64,000 nt of DNA from Emergomyces orientalis (lineage: Eukaryota; Ascomycota; Eurotiomycetes; Onygenales; Ajellomycetaceae), in contig MOWL01000068.1 in assembly GCA_002110485.1 (NCBI GenBank), forward strand, positions 620,001 through 684,000. Direction: 5' to 3'. Below are positions 53,743 through 64,000 of this stretch, piece after piece. The stretch's first letter is position 1; each line of letters begins with the position of its first letter. The position numbers and the translations under genes were made by a program. A model generated the notes under the pieces. That model saw only the letters and a program-made list of their open reading frames with translations. It did not search any database and was not told the origin of the DNA.

Positions 53743-55694
53743 AAATGAAGAACGAAGAATGAAATGCCAAGTTGGTGGGGGTAGTGTGCTCGAGATGTGG
53801 GCCCCTCTAGACTCCTTGCCTTCAGGCCATTTGTTTGTGGGTGTTGAAATGCGTATTTTATGCGTATTTTATGCGTCTGGGCCATGCTGCATAGTGCAGG
53901 ATAGACTCGGGGAATTTTTTATACTCTACCATCCCCGCGCTCAGGATAGATTACAGACAGTGGTTCCGGTACTAATTTACTATTTATGAGGACGAATTAA
54001 TTGATATTTTATTATTTTGAAAGATCTTTCATATTAATTAATTAATTAAGCACAAAATACAGGTTTCCTTTTGAGGAGGTTTGCATTTTTATTCATTGTT
54101 ACAATTTGATCTTGACATCAGTATCGCGTATTCAATGTATTGATTTTCCACATTACATACCTTGTTATTTCCATTATGTCATGGAATCCAGGGTTCAAGC
54201 GACCTGCGTTTTCCCTCCGCATTTGTGCTGTACGGCGCGTATCGTGCAGTACGCCTGCCTGTATAATTGGTCGGCGTACCTGGATACCTTGGCTGTACAC
54301 CGCCAACACCGCCAAGCAGGGCCGATTCCACAGGTTTCTTTGGCCTGGCGCTGTGTATGTGGTACCTGCTGTGCCTGCTGACATTGGCCAGAAGCTCGTC
54401 CTTTTCGGTTTTGATACAAATAATACGATGCCACAAGTAGCCGCTAGGTAGTGGGTGGCCCTTGCAGAATACCTACGTATTATTTCTCGGTAACAGGTCT
54501 GTAACTTTGGCCATTTCTCTGCTATCTTCTTTTTAACATTTTTTATATTTTTATGGCTTTCCTTTACTTTAGCTGTGCCCCAGTACCAGCACCAGGGCAG
54601 ACAGTCTGTGCTTGGGATCCGAGATGTGGACCCTTCATTCTCACTGTTGAAATAAGGGCAATCATTGCGTAGATATCAAGAATCATACAGTATTATTATT
54701 ATCTAAACGAAAATGCTCCAGACAGATGGTAGAAAACGAACGCAATCGATGTAGAGGGAAGATATCAAACTGTCTGACAAACAATGGCACCATGACCTCA
54801 GCTACATATATAACTAACTATAAGCTTTGGATAGCCCTATCATGTTCCTCGCCCGTTGTTTCTCTCTTGTGGATGAGCCGCAAACTTTGGAAGGCAACTT
54901 TTCACCGTCCCAGTCATCGTTGAACTCTAAATACCGAGGTTTTTCACCCCTTCTTGCTTCTTCAAATTTCTTCGTCTTCTTGTTCCTCTCTACCTACTTT
55001 TGCGTACACCTCCTACATCATCATTTAATAATAATTACATTAATCCTAATATCTACTTTATCCCCCATCGCCTCTCCCTCCCACCAAGCCTATTCTTACA
55101 TACCAGGTGCGGAATATCGCCCCTTTATTCGCATCACTATATTATTCGTATCACCCTGCAGTGCACACATCCTACCAACCGTTCCGCACGTTGCATTCAC
55201 CTCCATCTCATCTCTCTCGTCGCAGATTACCTTTCCCCCTCATCAAGACAAGACAGCTAGATACAACCAATTAATACCGCCGCTGAGGATATTCCGCCCC
55301 CGTTCCGCCGAGAGGGCAATCTGTGACTAACACCAACGCCTACGACTGGTCGCTGGATGTTTGTTATGCCAGCATTATCATAAATTACGCCGTCTCTGTT
55401 CCCCCCGTGACGTTTCCCTTACGCTGCGTACACCTCAGAAACCAACAGAAATCTCTGCTGTGCCCCGTGACCCCACGCCTCCTCTCCAGCGCCCCATACC
55501 GTATTGTTACAGTGCTGGTTTTGTATTATTGTATTTGCGGAGGCAAACGTGTCCCCGCCAATACGGAATACCGATACAGGTATGTATGGGTATTGGTATT
55601 TTCCACCCCCAAAAACTATGGATTAGTTGATTCTTCCCCGATTCAATTCTCCTACTTACGGGCATCGCCTGACCTCTTTTCCTCTTTCGCCTTG

Positions 55695-55724
55695 TTCTCA
55701 TTCTCATTCTCATTCTCATTCTCA
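55695..55724. repeat. (TTCTCA)5 repeat in the F-box gene leader
   Basis: About five tandem TTCTCA units in a pyrimidine-rich stretch 165-190 bases before the start codon. Confidence 0.85.
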
Positions 55725-55887
55725 CTTTCTCGTTCTTTTCTTCTCTTCTCTTCTAGAGACCATCTCGCTAATATCCAAATCCCCCCCAAGGCCATATACA
55801 TATACATGCAATTAAGAAACATCTGTCGCCACTAGATCTATCTATTCGCTACATACTTCTTGCAACTTACACCCATCCTTTAGAGAA

Positions 55888-55929
55888 ATGAGCTCCCGGG
55901 CTGTTCCCATTGCCAACTGCCACCACCAC

Positions 55930-55964
<35 letters not shown>

Positions 55965-58031
55965 CCAGCCGGATTACTTCCAAAAGTCTGTCAAGCTCCA
56001 GAGCCACACCAGAGATACCTCTCCCTCCTCTGCCTCTGATGAGAGTTCTCGCCGCCCGTCTTTTGGTTCCATCAAAGAGGATTCTACAGGTAATATAAAA
56101 ACCCCATTTTCGCCACACCATCTGTTATTTTTCCCCTAGCTCAGCATGGCTAACCAAAGCTACCTGTTCCAGAGATTGCCCAGTCATTCGTTGATACAGA
56201 AGACAATTCTTCCAACAAAGAGGCGCCCAAACTCAATAATACGGCTACCCAGGCCTTGGTCCAGTCCCCGGAGTCCCCCGAATTCTGCTGTCCCTGCGGT
56301 GCTTTTTTAGGATGGAAGCAGATCCGCTTAGCTGGACGGCGGCTGAGCAGGAGCTACAGTGATCTCCGTTTATTGGGGAATGCACAGTCCAGGGGCTTTG
56401 CTTGGGAGGTTAATGATTCAAGCCCCATCACTCCTGTTCAAGAGGAACCTAAGAAGTCTGTTAAAAAAGGAAATGCGCCAATCGAATTACTCCCCGCCGA
56501 GATCCTAGGTATTGTTATTCCTCTCTCTCTCAATTTTTTATAATCCCGTCAATTGTATATTCACTAAAAAATGATAATAGATCAAATCATATCCCATCTG
56601 GCTATTGACATTCCTCCTAATGGCTATACTCCGCGGAATATTGACCTTGTTTCGTGCCTCCTGACCTGTCGAACCCTCCACTCCGCGACGCTCAGTGTCC
56701 TCTATCGGCACATTACCATCCCACATTCGATCATTTTCTCGAAGGCTCTGAACCATATCAAGCAGTATCCCGCTTTGGGTACAATTGTCCGGCGGCTGGA
56801 CTTTTCCCACTTTACCTCAGTTGGGCTGGGTCGCACGCAGCAAATGAATTCTGAGATTCAAAACCTCACGTCCAAGACCCTGCTAGAATGCTTGGAGTTG
56901 CTGACAAACCTAAAGGAATGTTTGCTGCAAGAGCATCTCGAGGACGATGTGAACGTCAACGTACTCCGGAAATTGTTGTCACGAACCCCTTCTCTGCGTG
57001 CTGTTGATTTTTGCGGTTGCTCATCTGCCACTTTCTCCGACGGCTTCCTGAGTGCTGTCACCGAAGACCCTGATTTCCCCGTAACCCTCCCAACACTCCG
57101 CCGGGTGTCTCTCCACGAGTGTAGCGGTCTCGTTCCACGCGTGTTCGAAGCTTTCCTACCACGCCTAGTCAACCTGACCCATCTCGATGTTTGCCACACC
57201 CAGATCACGAATTTTGCATTGATGTCCATTCCCCATAGTGCTCGTATTACGCACCTGAATATTTCACGATGCACGAAGCTCACGGGTCCAGAGGTGGTGA
57301 AATTTTTAACCACCCACCCAGCTGTGAGGGAATCACTCATCTACTTGAATGTCATGACTGATAGCTCTAGACACCAACTCCTGGACGAGGCGGACGTCGA
57401 CACTCTCCTACCCTGCCTAACCTCAACCCTCCGCTCGGTGAACCTAGGCGGCGCAAAGGTCCGGTCATCAAATATGCCCTCCCTCCTCCGCCTCTCGAAA
57501 CATGTCGAGGAACTCGGTCTCGATTCCGCCAACCTTACCATCAACGACATCAACCAGTTCTTCGCCCTACCGCCGTCCGATAGCGATAGCGACACCACTG
57601 CCAACAGCGATAAGCACGAAGGCCCAAGCACCCGCAGGGTCTGGATCCCCTCCCAACTCCGCTACATCGACCTTACCAAGAACCCGCATATCACACAAGC
57701 AGCCCTTTTAAACCCCAAAGCCTGCCTGCTCGTCACACCACATAGCTCCCCGCTCGACGTGATCGAATTAAGCGAGAAAATTATCAGTCCCCTCCGCCAG
57801 CGGAGCCGGGCGAATAAGTACGGCAATGGATGGTTAGTGAGAGACCTTGGACGGCGGGGGTGGTATGTGCGTGAGCCGGCATTGGGGACGCGACAAGGTA
57901 AACCGGCTGTGAAGCCGGATGATGGGCGTCGGTCGTGGAAGATGGGTGCGCGGTGGTGGGGGATGAGGAAGATTCCGGTTGCGGTGGGAGAGGTTGGGGG
58001 GTTGTATGGGCATTATATGTTCAAGAAGTGA
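55888..58031 (+). CDS. F-box / leucine-rich repeat protein
   Basis: Likely substrate adaptor of an SCF ubiquitin ligase. Three exons (55888-56089, 56173-56508, 56581-58031) give 662 residues. The N terminus holds a (His)4(Gln)10 run. The F-box lies across intron 2: APIELLPAEILD-QIISHLAIDIP, then DLVSCLLTCRTLHSATLSVL and YRHITIPHS. LRR-like units follow (LRAVDFCGCSSATF, LRRVSLHECSGLVPRVFEAF, LTHLDVCHTQITNFAL, ITHLNISRCTKLTGPEVVKF, LRSVNLGGAKVRSS, LRYIDLTKNPHITQ). The C terminus has KYGNGWLVRDLGRRGWYVREP. A Cys-rich piece, EFCCPCGAFLGWKQ, precedes the F-box. The target is unknown. The leader upstream is long. Confidence 0.9.
55930..55966 (+). repeat. CAG tract encoding poly-Gln in the F-box protein
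   Basis: Ten CAG codons follow four CAC codons, giving a His/Gln homopolymer near the N terminus. Confidence 0.95.
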
Positions 58032-60137
58032 ACGTGTGCCGAGGGCGGAACGGAGGAGACCATAACCCTACTTTCCGCTGTGGTGCGGCGTGGCGTGGTG
58101 TGGCACTCTTTCCTGTTCTTGTGATTTGTTTTATTACATGTATCCCCTTTTGTGACCAACGCGATATTTGGATTTTAAGGTTCTGGCGCAATGGTCTTTG
58201 CTCTTTCGTTTTTTCCTTCTTTTTCAGGCTTCCGGGGGTGTTCTATATTAAGCGGAGTAAATTTCCTCACTGGTTTCATTTTTTTCACCTTTTTTTTCAG
58301 TTTTGTTTGATCTTGTCGTGTTTTGTTTACAGTCATATACCTTGAGATATTGCCATCGTGAGCGTTCTATTCTTTTTCTCCCTTTCTCGGTTTTTTCTTC
58401 TTCTTTCTTTCCTTTTTTGCAAACGCTTTTTGCAAGCGAGTTTTGTTATATTCCAAGCATATTCTTCTCCTCTATGTACACTTTTATTTTAAATGTTATT
58501 TCTCTGCCATTTTTTTGCTTCATTTTTTTTAACAGGTGATTTTTGGGCGAATTGCGTTTGGCGCCTCTCATAGATTCACATTGTTTGCATAGCCAGGGAG
58601 TTTTTTTTAAGACCCCCTATGAGGTGGGATTTGGAGGGCCTGGGGGGGACCTGAATAACAGCACAAAATTGCAAGCACATGTGTGGTAGTTTATCAGAGG
58701 AGGAAACGAACGAGAAAAACAGAAAAACAGAAAAACAGAAAACTGCCATCAAATTCTCTGGTGAGCAGAGCAACATTTCATACTTTCCTATCTTCTAGTG
58801 TGATTTTTTTGAGGGTGTTTATTGTTTAGTGAATTTTCGTTCTCCTTTTCTCCTTTTCTCCTTTTTCATGGTTTTGTTGATTTTGAATTTATCTTGGCTG
58901 CGTTTCTGAGTACCTCTCTTCCAAATCTGAATATGAGGATTGAATATGTATGAAGTAGTTTTTATGTATTTAAAATGTCAAGAAAACACTCACCTCACTT
59001 TTATTAATTTTAACCCATCTTTCTCCATCAACTACAAGTAGTCTAAAGAAAAAGATCCTTCCGCTCCACCAAAAAACATGGTTATGTTCCTTGTCCCTGC
59101 TAGACATACATAGATCACATGACTTAGATCAAAGTGACACGTGATATCACGTACTGCTGATCAATTCCAAACTTTGGACGCTCTGGAGACGGAGCCGCAT
59201 TGCATCAGTCATCGATCTTCAAGATCCTGCCCGGTTTGTCTTTATTCGAGGAAATAATAATAAATATATATGCTTGAGAGTCTCCCATGCTATATATACA
59301 TCTTACAAGTTATTCATTATCCACATTTTCTCTTGCTTTAGGCGGCTACATCATTTGGTTCCTTGCGACCGAGCAGCAAAGAACGGCCACTTTTTATTTT
59401 ATTTTTAAATCTGATCGATCAGTTAGATCCGGGCGCGAGACATCACGATATACATGACTATAAGGAGCTTAACAGAGTATCTGGGCTAAGCTGTGAGCTG
59501 GCTACCGCGTGACGGCCGGTAGGACAGGAGGAAATAGAGACAAGAGAGGAAGAGCGGGGATTAAAACAAAAAGAGCGGGAGACAAACGGGACTGGAACGG
59601 GGCGAGGTGATTGCGGCTCCCAGGATATTTTGATTGCGGGACAGATCGAAAGGTGGGGGAGGAGTTGGTAAAATAAAACCCGATATCAAATAATATATTC
59701 GAGACTCTTTCCGTTCTACACCTCGCTCGATTTTCTCCTTGAACGATGCGATAACGACTTTCTTTCTTTCTTTCTTTCTTTTTTTGGTTTGTTTGATAAC
59801 GGTATCACGGGACGATATATAAAGGAAAGAGAAATAACGAGTGAATGAATGAAGGCCCTTTTCAGAGACAACGATTGCGATTTGCGAGTTTCGTCATAGG
59901 CGGAAAAGGGTGGTGGTGAACCGTTATTTACACCGGCGGCCTGCTGGAAAAGCATCTCACTACCTGGAATCTACATTGGTTGGACCGAATATTGAATGTG
60001 AAGTGAAGCGGAGGTTATCGAACAACTCAATAACTTGACCCAAACTTAATGTACTTTGCTTTCGACTTTCTTCTCTACAACCAGCCTACGAAACTAGAAG
60101 ACTAGCCCGGAAGAAGAGCGGAGGCAGAGCTAACTCG
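58032..60137. other. Long intergenic region upstream of TFB1
   Basis: 2.1 kb without a convincing gene. It contains T-rich sequence, a triple AAAACAG repeat near 58717-58741, RTCACRTG-type sites at 59114-59121 and 59136-59143, a 14-base palindrome at 59139-59152 and a (TTTC)n tract near 59758-59780. Confidence 0.5.
59114..59152. promoter_or_regulatory. E-box cluster with a 14-bp palindrome
   Basis: ATCACATG at 59114-59121 is followed by GACACGTG at 59136-59143, which overlaps the perfect palindrome ACGTGATATCACGT (59139-59152). The cluster is about 1 kb upstream of TFB1. The motif type is that of bHLH factors such as Cbf1; function is not shown. Confidence 0.4.
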
Positions 60138-62216
60138 ATGGCGGCTTCCGTGGGCAGCCAGGCGGTGGCATATAAGAAGAAAGATGGGTCATTGATGATG
60201 GCAACGGATGGGAAATCAATTACATGGACACCTAAGGGGAATAGCTCTGGCCTGTCGCCGGTGACGATTCAGGTTACTGATATTACACGTATGTGCTCCC
60301 CCCTCCGTTTTCTTCTTCTTTCTCTTCCTCTGAGGATGTTATTGGTAGCTGACTTTTGAAACCCTTTTTATGTTTATCCCATAGATCTCCAACAAACCCC
60401 CGCAACAAGTCCGAAAGTCATGCTTAAGGTGTTTGCGCAAGCCACAAACGCTGGCCCCAGTCCCAGTCTCAACGGCGCTCCACCCGGTGCCACGGAACAG
60501 TATATATTCTCATTTACTTCTGGAACAAACGCCCGTACCGAGGCCGACGCGATCAAAGACGCCCTCAGCGCAGCGATACAAGCAATAAAGACAGGACAAG
60601 TTCCTACGAAAGAAGGCGCACCAGCCGCGATGGCGATTGCGAGCGCGCTAGCGTCAGCCGCAGGAAAACCGTCGTGGGACGACGATAGCAGACTAATAGC
60701 GGACGCGGAACTACAGCAGTCCCTCTTAAAAGCTGATCCGGCACTGCAGAGAGTATTTATGGAGACGCTTCGCACAAAAGCTGAGACTGTCAGCAGTGCC
60801 CAGTTTGTGTTGCAGTTTTGGTCGACGAGGGTACATCTGCTACGAGCGCATGCAATTGAGAAGTCACAAACGCGCGGGTCATATAACGTACTCTCAACGC
60901 TGAAACCGCGGGTGGAGGATAACGTGACTAAGCTTAATATCAGCAAAGAGCAGATCCAGCTGATATTTAACCAGCATCCGCTAGTGAAGAGAGTGTATGA
61001 TGAGAACGTCCCCAAACTGACGGAACAGCAGTTCTGGTCGCGGTTTTTCCAGAGTCGGTTGTTTAAGAAGCTGCGCGGTGAGCGGGTGACGGAGGCAGAT
61101 GCGAGTGATCCGGTTCTGGACAAGTATCTTAGAATTGATGAGCATGCGGGCCGTTCATGGACGGCCCATGTGCCGCATACTATTGACCTTGAGGGGAATG
61201 AGGAAAATCATAGTCAGAGGCAGGGAAATAGGCCAAATTTTGACATGAGGCCTTCTGCCATGGATAAAGTGCCGATTATACGGACGTTGAATTCATTGAG
61301 TGAGAAGATCATGGCGAATGTCACACCTGTTGATGCGGACCCATCTGCACCGATTGGGTTGAGTGAAGAGGCATATAATGAGCTGCAACTCCGTGATCTG
61401 CGCGGGGATGAGGAGCTGAAGCGGGTCACATTGAACGTGCGCGATCAAAGCCGTTTCTTCGCTGAGACAAAACCAACGGAAGATGAGGAGACACGAGCAT
61501 TTGCACAGCACGATCCTTATGAGATTCTCCGTAGGCTACAGAACGATTTCGACACCACCTTCCCGCCCAATAAGCGCGGTGGCGTCAGGCTTGACCGCAT
61601 TGTGGAGCCCGAGGAAACGGACAGTGACGAGGATGATGCCCCCAGCCGACAACAGAACTCGAACCCCAAAAAGGAAAGAGTAGGCTCCAGGTCCGCCCTC
61701 GCTGCCGCGTCCTCCCAGATATTTTCCGCCATCTGTGACCGCAAATCTCAATTCTCCAATCCCTCCACCACCTCGCCAGAAACCTGCGGCCTGCCCTTGG
61801 CCATCTTCGACCGCCTGACCCTCACGCACGCCACCACAACCGAATTCTTACACCAATTCTGGCAAGCCTTCTTATCCGGGAACCCGGACCGGGCAGGCGA
61901 AATCGCATCCCTAGTCGAGTCATTAAATCGCGCTATGGATCGCATTAAAGCCGTGGCGGACGAGGCGGAGAAGGAGCGCCAGGGGGAAGTTGAAAGGTTG
62001 AAACGGCATGCCAGAGAAGTTATGGCGTCGACGGGGAAGAATATTCGGCCCAATCTGAAGGGGGTGGAGGGCGGGGAAAAAACTGTTAATGCGCTTATAG
62101 GGCCAACGGTGCAGGCGTTGGGGAAGGCGTTAGAGGAGTATAGGAAGGCGTTGGCGCAGCAGATCCAGGGACAGGACGGGACAGCAGGGCTAGCAGCTGC
62201 GGGGGGAGGAGGATAG
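60138..62216 (+). CDS. TFB1: TFIIH core subunit Tfb1 (p62)
   Basis: Subunit of the general transcription and nucleotide-excision-repair factor TFIIH. Exon 1 (60138-60288) and exon 2 (60385-62216) give 660 residues. The junction reads VTDIT-HLQQTPATSPKVMLKVF, the middle of the N-terminal PH-like domain (residues 8-110), which binds activators and XPC/Rad4-type partners. Two BSD domains follow (residues about 150-300): LQRVFMETLRTKAETVSSAQFVLQFW and LVKRVYDENVPKLTEQQFWSRFF. The C-terminal half has LPLAIFDRLTLTHATTTEFLHQFW and a long helical region that packs in the core complex. The length and domain order fit fungal Tfb1. Confidence 0.96.
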
Positions 62217-63540
62217 ATAGCCGGTTGGTCACGGGGTAGTAGGCTTTTTAATTATAGTTTTACTTTTAAAAGAACATCATCGGCTGTCAATAAGCACATC
62301 CACACTTTTTTGTTTACGATTGCATATGTCCTCTTGCATGGTACCCGGGTAATGCCTTTTCCCCCCTTTCTTTTAGCATGGGATGGAAAGAAACCCTGGC
62401 TGCTGTTAATCTATTGTTACTCCTGGACAAGGCGTTGAAGAAGTGGAATGATCACCACATTATCTCCCTGTCCCCCACTTCTTCATGTTTTGTAATATTC
62501 TGTATTTTAATGATGAATAATGGCATGAAGTGAACTTGATATACTGAATGAATTTATCAAATTTCGTTTCATTCCTTTTCATTCCTCATCAACAGTCAGT
62601 CGGTGGCTCGCAAAAATGTGGTTTCCCCAACGTTATTCCTCCAAACTTACCCTTCAACCAACGGATTTAGGGCTCAACCCTGCGTTAGGGCAGTTAACCC
62701 AAACAGTCAATATTTCTCTGGTCTACCACCCCAGCATTGGCCAACTGGACAAAAGGAAAATTCAGCCAGGTTTCGTGTCCTGGATTTTCCTCCTTCTTTT
62801 CTTTTTTTCGTTCCTTTTTCTTCTTTTTTCTTCTTCTTTTTTTTTTTTTTTTTTGCGTGAACGAATTGGGAAGGGAAAAGATGCACAAAACACCCTTAAT
62901 ATTGAACCAATTTCGTTTCCGTGCATGAAAGGGAAGCAAAGAGAAACGGAAGGGAACAGAAAGATAGCAGCTTCGTTTGTTTGAACCATAGCCTGCATCT
63001 GATTGTGTCTCCTCTTTAAAACGTTTATTTTACTTCCTGGCAGTGCTAGCCTGGGACTTGGGGCTTCCGTGTTCTCCCTGCGTCAAAGGAAACAAAAAAC
63101 AAAAAAACAAAAAAAGCAAAAAAAAACAAAAAAACTCCGCGTTCAGTTAAAGGGCTATTTATCTGCAACTTTTGGTGGCTTCATTCCTCCTTTCTTTTGG
63201 GGGTGATTTTTTCCCTTTTCGCGAGAAGCAGCTTTCTCTCTCTAAATTGACACATATACTTCACCTAGCCCATTTCATTTATTAAGCTGAACTGAATTGA
63301 TAGGTTATAACCTACTTAATCGTCCCCAAAGGCTATCTAATACCGCGGCATCGAGACGCAAAAGCCAAAGGAAAAGGAAACGGTCCAAAACACCAAAAAA
63401 AAAAAAAAAAAAAAAAAAAAACCGCTATGCCCAGCAGAAGTTCATCCAGAAACACGTCCGAACGCGCCTCCGCATTGAACGCAACCGCCGCCGCCTTTTC
63501 ACCAACCCAACTTACTATCTTCCAACCGGCCAATTTCAAT
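62217..63540. other. Intergenic region with long homopolymers
   Basis: 1.3 kb between TFB1 and the last gene. T-rich/C-rich tracts lie near 62800-62855, and a 27-base A run at 63395-63421 sits about 120 bases before the next start. No gene is seen. Confidence 0.5.
63395..63421. repeat. A27 homopolymer
   Basis: Twenty-seven consecutive A on the plus strand. The exact length is likely to be unreliable in assembly. Confidence 0.9.
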
Positions 63541-64000
63541 ATGCCCACTGCTAGCTCCGACGCTGCCGATTTCTCCCCAGACGTGTACATCAAGAATAAC
63601 GAGGACATCACGACTCTCAATCCTGACACTCCCACTGCGTATGAAGAAACCTTCGCGCCGTTTCCCGAGTTTGAATTGGGGAAAGGAGAAATTGAACGGG
63701 AGGTGTTTCAGATCCAAAAAGAAACAATGGACCTCCATTCGGCACATAGGCTTGAAATCGAGAAATTAACCTTAGGCCTCTCGTTGGAAATCCAACAGCT
63801 GAAGAAAGAGTTGAATACGATCAGACGCTCGAATGGGAATGGGAATGGGAACGGGAACGGGGACAGGAATGCGGAGGGAGAGGGGGCGGGAGAGCCACCC
63901 GTTTGCGCCGAAAAAGACAATCAAGATATTAACGGCAGCATCAAGGAAACCGAGAAACCTGACGCGGAAGCTGTGGTCGGCAAGAAGATAATCGCATTCC
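63541..64000 (+). CDS. Partial coiled-coil protein, cut by the window end
   Basis: Open frame from the ATG at 63541 to the last base, 153 codons with no stop. It begins MPTASSDAADFSPDVYIKNN. An acidic, Thr/Pro-containing N terminus is followed by a clear heptad-like coiled coil (EVFQIQKETMDLHSAHRLEI, LTLGLSLEIQQLKKELNTIR). Then come an Asn-Gly dipeptide repeat (about 63834-63864) and an acidic linker. The family cannot be named from this fragment. The start is supported by the protein-like composition beginning there and by a stop-containing region before it, but an upstream exon is possible. Confidence 0.65.
   Translation, partial: MPTASSDAADFSPDVYIKNNEDITTLNPDTPTAYEETFAPFPEFELGKGEIEREVFQIQKETMDLHSAHRLEIEKLTLGLSLEIQQLKKELNTIRRSNGNGNGNGNGDRNAEGEGAGEPPVCAEKDNQDINGSIKETEKPDAEAVVGKKIIAF

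Larger units (their letters stand above)
51310..55887. other. 4.6-kb gene-poor region
   Basis: No intact gene is seen. It contains coding-like but broken segments (near 52.37-53.0 kb and 53.55-53.74 kb), a run of 16 C at 52961-52976, a tandem TGCGTATTTTA repeat near 53850-53872, a GC-richer island at about 54.18-54.45 kb with no protein I recognise, and from about 54.9 kb a C/T-rich stretch that is probably the long leader of the F-box gene. Confidence 0.5.

Noticed and set aside
60374..61123. 249-codon minus-strand frame
   Set aside because: Antisense to TFB1 exon 2.
1..64000. CRISPR arrays, intact transposons, rRNA genes, telomeric TTAGGG arrays
   Set aside because: None seen. Direct repeats found are microsatellites or in-frame codon repeats, and no transposase or reverse transcriptase motifs were recognised.

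Overview
This 64 kb window is nuclear DNA of a filamentous ascomycete, most likely a Eurotiomycete and possibly Onygenales. The order-level call is inference from protein style and gene content. Genes are short and densely packed on both strands. They carry 0-4 small GT-AG introns each, no operons are visible, and low-complexity tracts (poly-Q, poly-N, long A/T/C runs) are common. I support 26 protein-coding genes; the last is cut by the window end. I see no convincing tRNA, rRNA, CRISPR array, intact transposon or virus.

Layout: 0-7.5 kb holds an unrecognised disordered protein, RNA polymerase subunit RPB12, anthranilate phosphoribosyltransferase, mitochondrial ribosomal protein uL10m and a PI-PLC X-domain protein. 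9-21 kb holds the NatA subunit Nat1, the mitochondrial translocase subunit Tim54 divergent from the NDR kinase Cot1/Cbk1, and the splicing factor Prp11/SF3a66 divergent from the tubulin cofactor TBCE. 21-33 kb holds a WBP4-like U1-type zinc-finger protein, a Zn2Cys6 regulator with a long leader, a 2-hydroxyacid dehydrogenase, and the spliceosomal Cwf19 divergent from the GTPase Npa3/GPN1. 35-46 kb holds a four-helix membrane protein, a basic-domain protein that may be spliced to the omega-like glutathione transferase behind it, a SUZ-domain protein, a small three-exon protein and a 697-residue unknown. 46-64 kb holds an aldo-keto reductase, an HDHD5/CECR5-type HAD hydrolase, an F-box/LRR protein, TFIIH subunit Tfb1 and a partial coiled-coil gene. 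These are separated by unusually long gene-poor stretches (47.4-49.9, 51.3-55.9 and 58.0-60.1 kb).

Most genes are housekeeping functions: transcription (RPB12, TFB1, NPA3), splicing (PRP11, CWF19, WBP4-like), mitochondria (uL10m, TIM54) and polarity/cytoskeleton (COT1, TBCE). The sequence gives no sign of a secondary-metabolite cluster or defence island. The points most worth checking are the possible fusion of the basic-domain gene to the GST, several unrecognised proteins with coherent exon structures, repeated RTCACRTG promoter elements, a (TTTTGG)7 repeat inside the TIM54 intron, a 107-bp palindromic element, and coding-like debris in the long intergenic regions. All exon models were made by hand from splice sites and reading-frame continuity. 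None has been tested against transcripts.
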